A DNA stretch of 7,439 nt from Acidobacteriota bacterium (GTDB lineage Bacteria > Acidobacteriota > Terriglobia > Terriglobales > Acidobacteriaceae). Under the pieces are notes generated by a model that ran no database searches, was not told where the DNA came from, and saw nothing but the letters and a program-made list of their open reading frames with translations. This document shows, in pieces, positions 5,465-7,439 of the stretch (position 1 is the stretch's first letter; each line of letters starts with the position of its first letter). A program made the position numbers and the translations under genes. The DNA is taken from positions 1 to 7,439 of the forward strand of contig QIAK01000156.1 in NCBI GenBank assembly GCA_003225515.1, written 5' to 3'.

Positions 5465-6862
5465 ATGGGCTTCGACACGATCATCCGAAACGGTTCCGTA
5501 GTCACTGCCACTGACACCTACACAGCAGACATCGCCATTACGAATGGCAAGATCGTCGCGGTCGGAACCGAACTCCCATCAGAGAATGCGACGAAGATTC
5601 TGGATGCATCGGGCAAACTGGTTTTGCCCGGCGGCATCGACGTGCATACGCATCTCGACATGCCCTTCGGCGGCACTACCAGCGCAGACGATTTTGAGAC
5701 CGGCACGCGGGCTGCCGCTTTCGGCGGTACAACAACGCTGATCGACTTCGCAATTCAGTACAAAGGTCAGGCATTGCGCCAGGCTTTCGACACCTGGATG
5801 AGCAAGGCCGCGAGCAAAGCTGTCTGCGACTATGCGTTCCATTGCATTGTCACCGACGTTTCCGGCGGGCAACTTTCGGAGATGAACGACCTGATCCACG
5901 AAGGCGTGACCAGCTTCAAGCTATTCATGGCGTATCCCGGCGTGTTCATGCTCGACGATGGCAGCATTTTTAAAGCACTCCAGACGACGTCGAAAAACGG
6001 CGGCATGGTTTGCATGCACGCGGAAAATGGAAGCGCCATAGACGTCATCGTGCAGCAGGCTCTGGCGGAAGGAAAGAAGGCGCCGAAATATCACGCCCTC
6101 ACTCGTCCGACAACTGCCGAAGCCGAAGCCGTGGGGCGCGCCATTGCCTTGGCCGAGATGGCGGGCGCGCCGATTTACATTGTCCACTTGAGTTGCAATG
6201 ATGCGCTGGAAAAAATTCGCGAGGCTCGCGACCGCGGACTTCCCGTCTACGCCGAGACCTGCCCGCAATATTTATATCTTTCGCTCGAAAATATGGACGC
6301 TCCCGGCTTTGAAGCAGCGAAATACGTTTTCACTCCTCCCCTGCGCGAGAAATGGAATCAGGAAAAATTGTGGAGTGGCTTGAAGCACGATCATCTCCAA
6401 GTCGTCTCGACCGATCACTGCCCATTCTGTTTCAAGGAACAAAAAGAAATGGGACGCGACGACTTCACCAAAATTCCGAACGGCGGTCCGGGCGTGGAGC
6501 ACCGCATGAGCCTGATATATTCCGGCGGCGTGGCCAGTGGACGCTTCAGCGCTAACCGCTTCGTGGAATTGATATCGACCACTCCGGCGAAACTGTTTGG
6601 CTTGTATCCGCGCAAAGGAACGATCGCAGTGGGCAGCGACGCCGATCTCGTGATCTTCGATCCCAAACGTAAACACACCATCAGCGCCAAGACTCATCAC
6701 ATGCGCGTGGATTACTCCATGTTCGAAGGTATCGAGGTCACGGGTATGCCTGACGTAGTGCTCTCGCGCGGCCGGGTCGTGGTGGAAGAAGACAAGTTTC
6801 TCGGCAAAGTGGGACAAGGCGAATTTCTGCGGCGCGCTACGTACAAGCAAATGATCGGCTAA
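5465..6862 (+). CDS. hydA: Dihydropyrimidinase / D-hydantoinase
   Basis: A complete 465-residue cytoplasmic amidohydrolase, the usual length for the family. It opens 5,6-dihydrouracil or dihydrothymine to the N-carbamoyl-beta-amino acid, and many relatives also open 5-substituted hydantoins. The binuclear metal site is intact: H61 and H63 in GIDVHTHLDMPFGGT, the carboxylated lysine K152 in TSFKLFMAYPG, H185 in CMHAENG, H241 in IVHLSC and D317 in STDHCPF. Y157 matches the substrate-orienting tyrosine after that lysine, and IPNGGPGVEHRM (337-348) is the typical dihydropyrimidinase loop. Its product fits the hydrolase at 1903-2781. It is divergent from the LLM gene and faces the convergent nucleoside hydrolase fragment across 332 bp. 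Whether the natural substrate is a dihydropyrimidine or a hydantoin cannot be read from the sequence; the nucleoside genes nearby favour pyrimidines. Confidence 0.94.
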   Translation: MGFDTIIRNGSVVTATDTYTADIAITNGKIVAVGTELPSENATKILDASGKLVLPGGIDVHTHLDMPFGGTTSADDFETGTRAAAFGGTTTLIDFAIQYKGQALRQAFDTWMSKAASKAVCDYAFHCIVTDVSGGQLSEMNDLIHEGVTSFKLFMAYPGVFMLDDGSIFKALQTTSKNGGMVCMHAENGSAIDVIVQQALAEGKKAPKYHALTRPTTAEAEAVGRAIALAEMAGAPIYIVHLSCNDALEKIREARDRGLPVYAETCPQYLYLSLENMDAPGFEAAKYVFTPPLREKWNQEKLWSGLKHDHLQVVSTDHCPFCFKEQKEMGRDDFTKIPNGGPGVEHRMSLIYSGGVASGRFSANRFVELISTTPAKLFGLYPRKGTIAVGSDADLVIFDPKRKHTISAKTHHMRVDYSMFEGIEVTGMPDVVLSRGRVVVEEDKFLGKVGQGEFLRRATYKQMIG

Positions 6863-6876
6863 ACGGATTACGTCGA

Positions 6877-6899
6877 GGGTTGCTGCGATGGGTTGCTGC
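6877..6899 (+). repeat. Short tandem repeat of GGGTTGCTGC with a 13-nt period
   Basis: GGGTTGCTGC occurs at 6877-6886 and 6890-6899, separated by GAT, just after the dihydropyrimidinase stop. This is 1.8 copies of a 13-nt unit, with no obvious function. Confidence 0.6.
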
Positions 6900-7009
6900 T
6901 GGTCGCGGCGCGAAATGGCCTGCGCGACGATTCCTAAGCGCGTGGCACCCCGCGAGAGTTGAAGCTGAGGCTCAGTATGTTGATGCTCTCAGGCTCGCCT
7001 ACCGCCGAG

Positions 7010-7036
7010 TTAGATCGATTTAACTATCGAATCTAA
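7010..7036. repeat. Bulged AT-rich hairpin/palindrome
   Basis: TTAGATCGAT (7010-7019) pairs with ATCG (7026-7029) and ATCTAA (7031-7036), leaving A7030 bulged and a 6-nt TTAACT loop, for 10 base pairs. There is no run of T after it on either strand, so a terminator role is weak; a recombination or protein-binding site is possible. Confidence 0.45.
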
Positions 7037-7047
7037 GTACCTTGTTA

Positions 7048-7125
7048 TCAGTGGCTTGAGGGGAATTTATTGCACAGGCTCGGAAGTCAAAAACTTGCTA
7101 TGTACTCAGCGGCTTGCCGGGAACT
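7048..7125 (+). repeat. Imperfect 20-nt direct repeat pair
   Basis: TCAGTGGCTTGAGGGGAATT (7048-7067) and TCAGCGGCTTGCCGGGAACT (7106-7125) agree at 16 of 20 bases. A similar CTTG-TAT context (about 7041-7047 and 7095-7101) stands before both copies. It may be a decayed duplication or the ends of a lost insertion. Confidence 0.4.
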
Positions 7126-7133
7126 GCAACATT

Positions 7134-7159
7134 ATTAGTGCACCTGATTAGTGCACCTG
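7134..7159 (+). repeat. Exact tandem duplication of a 13-bp unit
   Basis: ATTAGTGCACCTG occurs twice without a gap (7134-7146 and 7147-7159). Each unit carries the GTGCAC palindrome. It lies 35 bp beyond the end of the nucleoside hydrolase gene and looks like a recent slippage duplication. Confidence 0.75.
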
Positions 7160-7194
7160 ACAGAGAACATGACCATCGGCGAAATTGATCCTCA

Positions 7195-7439
7195 TCAACC
7201 CAGCGCGCTGTAAAGCGCTTGTTTCCATCGTTTGTTGTCGATGCTCCAGCAAACTTTGACTCTGCCTTTTTTGATCGCGGTCGTCCACACCTCACGATTG
7301 CGGTCGTCGTCGGCCACATTCAGACGATCGACAACAGTCATGCCGCGCGTCAGTTCACCTTTGGTTTCTACTTCCAGGTAGTGCGCGGTGCAATCCGTTG
7401 CGGCCGTCGGATCGAGGGCCAGGTACATCGCCACAGGAT
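7195..7439 (-). CDS. Nucleoside hydrolase (inosine-uridine preferring family), C-terminal end, cut by right window edge
   Basis: The minus strand is open from the right edge to a TGA at 7197-7195, giving 81 codons that begin P-V-A-M-Y-L-A-L-D-P. This matches the region after the conserved His-Asp of the family, whose usual text is HDP(L/V)AVAYLLDP; the His-Asp itself would lie just outside the window. VETKGELTRGMTVVDR (22 residues into the visible part) is the characteristic C-terminal strand-turn of these enzymes, and the end (VKVCWSIDNKRWKQALYSAL) fits their last beta strand and helix. The family hydrolyses the N-glycosidic bond of ribonucleosides in the cytoplasm, releasing base and ribose. 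That gives substrates to the ribokinase and, for uridine, to the pyrimidine genes here. The catalytic N-terminal aspartate motif is not visible, so activity and substrate range cannot be judged. Confidence 0.82.
   Translation of the reverse strand, partial: PVAMYLALDPTAATDCTAHYLEVETKGELTRGMTVVDRLNVADDDRNREVWTTAIKKGRVKVCWSIDNKRWKQALYSALG

Larger units (their letters stand above)
6863..7194. other. Gene-free convergent region between dihydropyrimidinase and nucleoside hydrolase
   Basis: The 332 bp between the two convergent stops hold no supported gene. They contain two tandem repeats with a 13-nt period (6877-6899 and 7134-7159), a bulged hairpin (7010-7036) and an imperfect 20-nt direct repeat (7048-7067 and 7106-7125). 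A 6-bp stem (GTCGCG at 6902-6907 with CGCGAC at 6923-6928) has a large loop and no U tract. No clear intrinsic terminator is seen for either gene. The composition is more AT-rich from about 7005 onward. Confidence 0.55.

Noticed and set aside
6272..6850. Minus-strand frame (192 codons) opposite dihydropyrimidinase
   Set aside because: Antisense to catalytic residues of the real enzyme, no family resemblance and no start signals.
6902..6928. Terminator after dihydropyrimidinase (GTCGCG/CGCGAC stem)
   Set aside because: Only 6 bp with a 15-nt loop and no T run after it.
1..7439. CRISPR array, tRNA or rRNA gene, intact insertion sequence, phage or defence genes
   Set aside because: No regularly spaced repeats, no cloverleaf or rRNA-like segment, no transposase, and every long gene is assigned to catabolism, transport or an outer-membrane receptor.

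Overview
The window looks like chromosomal DNA of a soil-type Acidobacteriota bacterium. The main clue is the gene cut by the left edge. It encodes a secreted protein with a carboxypeptidase-regulatory-like repeat followed by a TonB-receptor plug that starts with an 'ELPLNGRDF' motif, and this Oar-like receptor type is greatly expanded in that phylum. The moderately high GC content, AT-rich octamer-type intergenic repeats and short GC palindromes fit. The phylum call is inference from family knowledge; no marker gene is present.

Layout, left to right: (1) 1-535, minus: N-terminal part of an Oar-like TonB-dependent receptor, with a putative sigma70 promoter (635-664) and a structured, terminator-like leader. 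(2) 840-1769, minus: ribokinase with all the classical ribose and ATP residues, probably leaderless. (3) 1903-2781, plus: beta-ureidopropionase-like carbon-nitrogen hydrolase. (4) 2884-4323, plus: NCS1 nucleobase/hydantoin permease, separated from (3) by a 100-bp imperfect inverted repeat. (5) 4342-5328, minus: luciferase-like (LLM) flavin/F420 oxidoreductase, convergent with the permease. (6) 5465-6862, plus: dihydropyrimidinase/hydantoinase. (7) 6863-7194: gene-free, with short repeats and a hairpin. (8) 7195-7439, minus: C-terminal end of a nucleoside hydrolase, cut by the right edge.

Genes 2-6 and 8 form a coherent nucleoside and pyrimidine catabolic set. The nucleoside hydrolase would split a nucleoside into base plus ribose, and ribokinase would feed the ribose to the pentose phosphate pathway. 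NCS1 would import a nucleobase or hydantoin-like ring. Dihydropyrimidinase would open the dihydropyrimidine ring, and beta-ureidopropionase would release beta-alanine, CO2 and ammonia. No classical dihydropyrimidine dehydrogenase (PreT/PreA) is visible. The only redox enzyme in the set is the LLM oxidoreductase, so it is the main candidate for an unassigned step. The genes alternate strand and are not one operon: only beta-ureidopropionase and NCS1 run together, and that pair is bracketed by two copies of the same GGCGGACG/CGTCCGCC hairpin.
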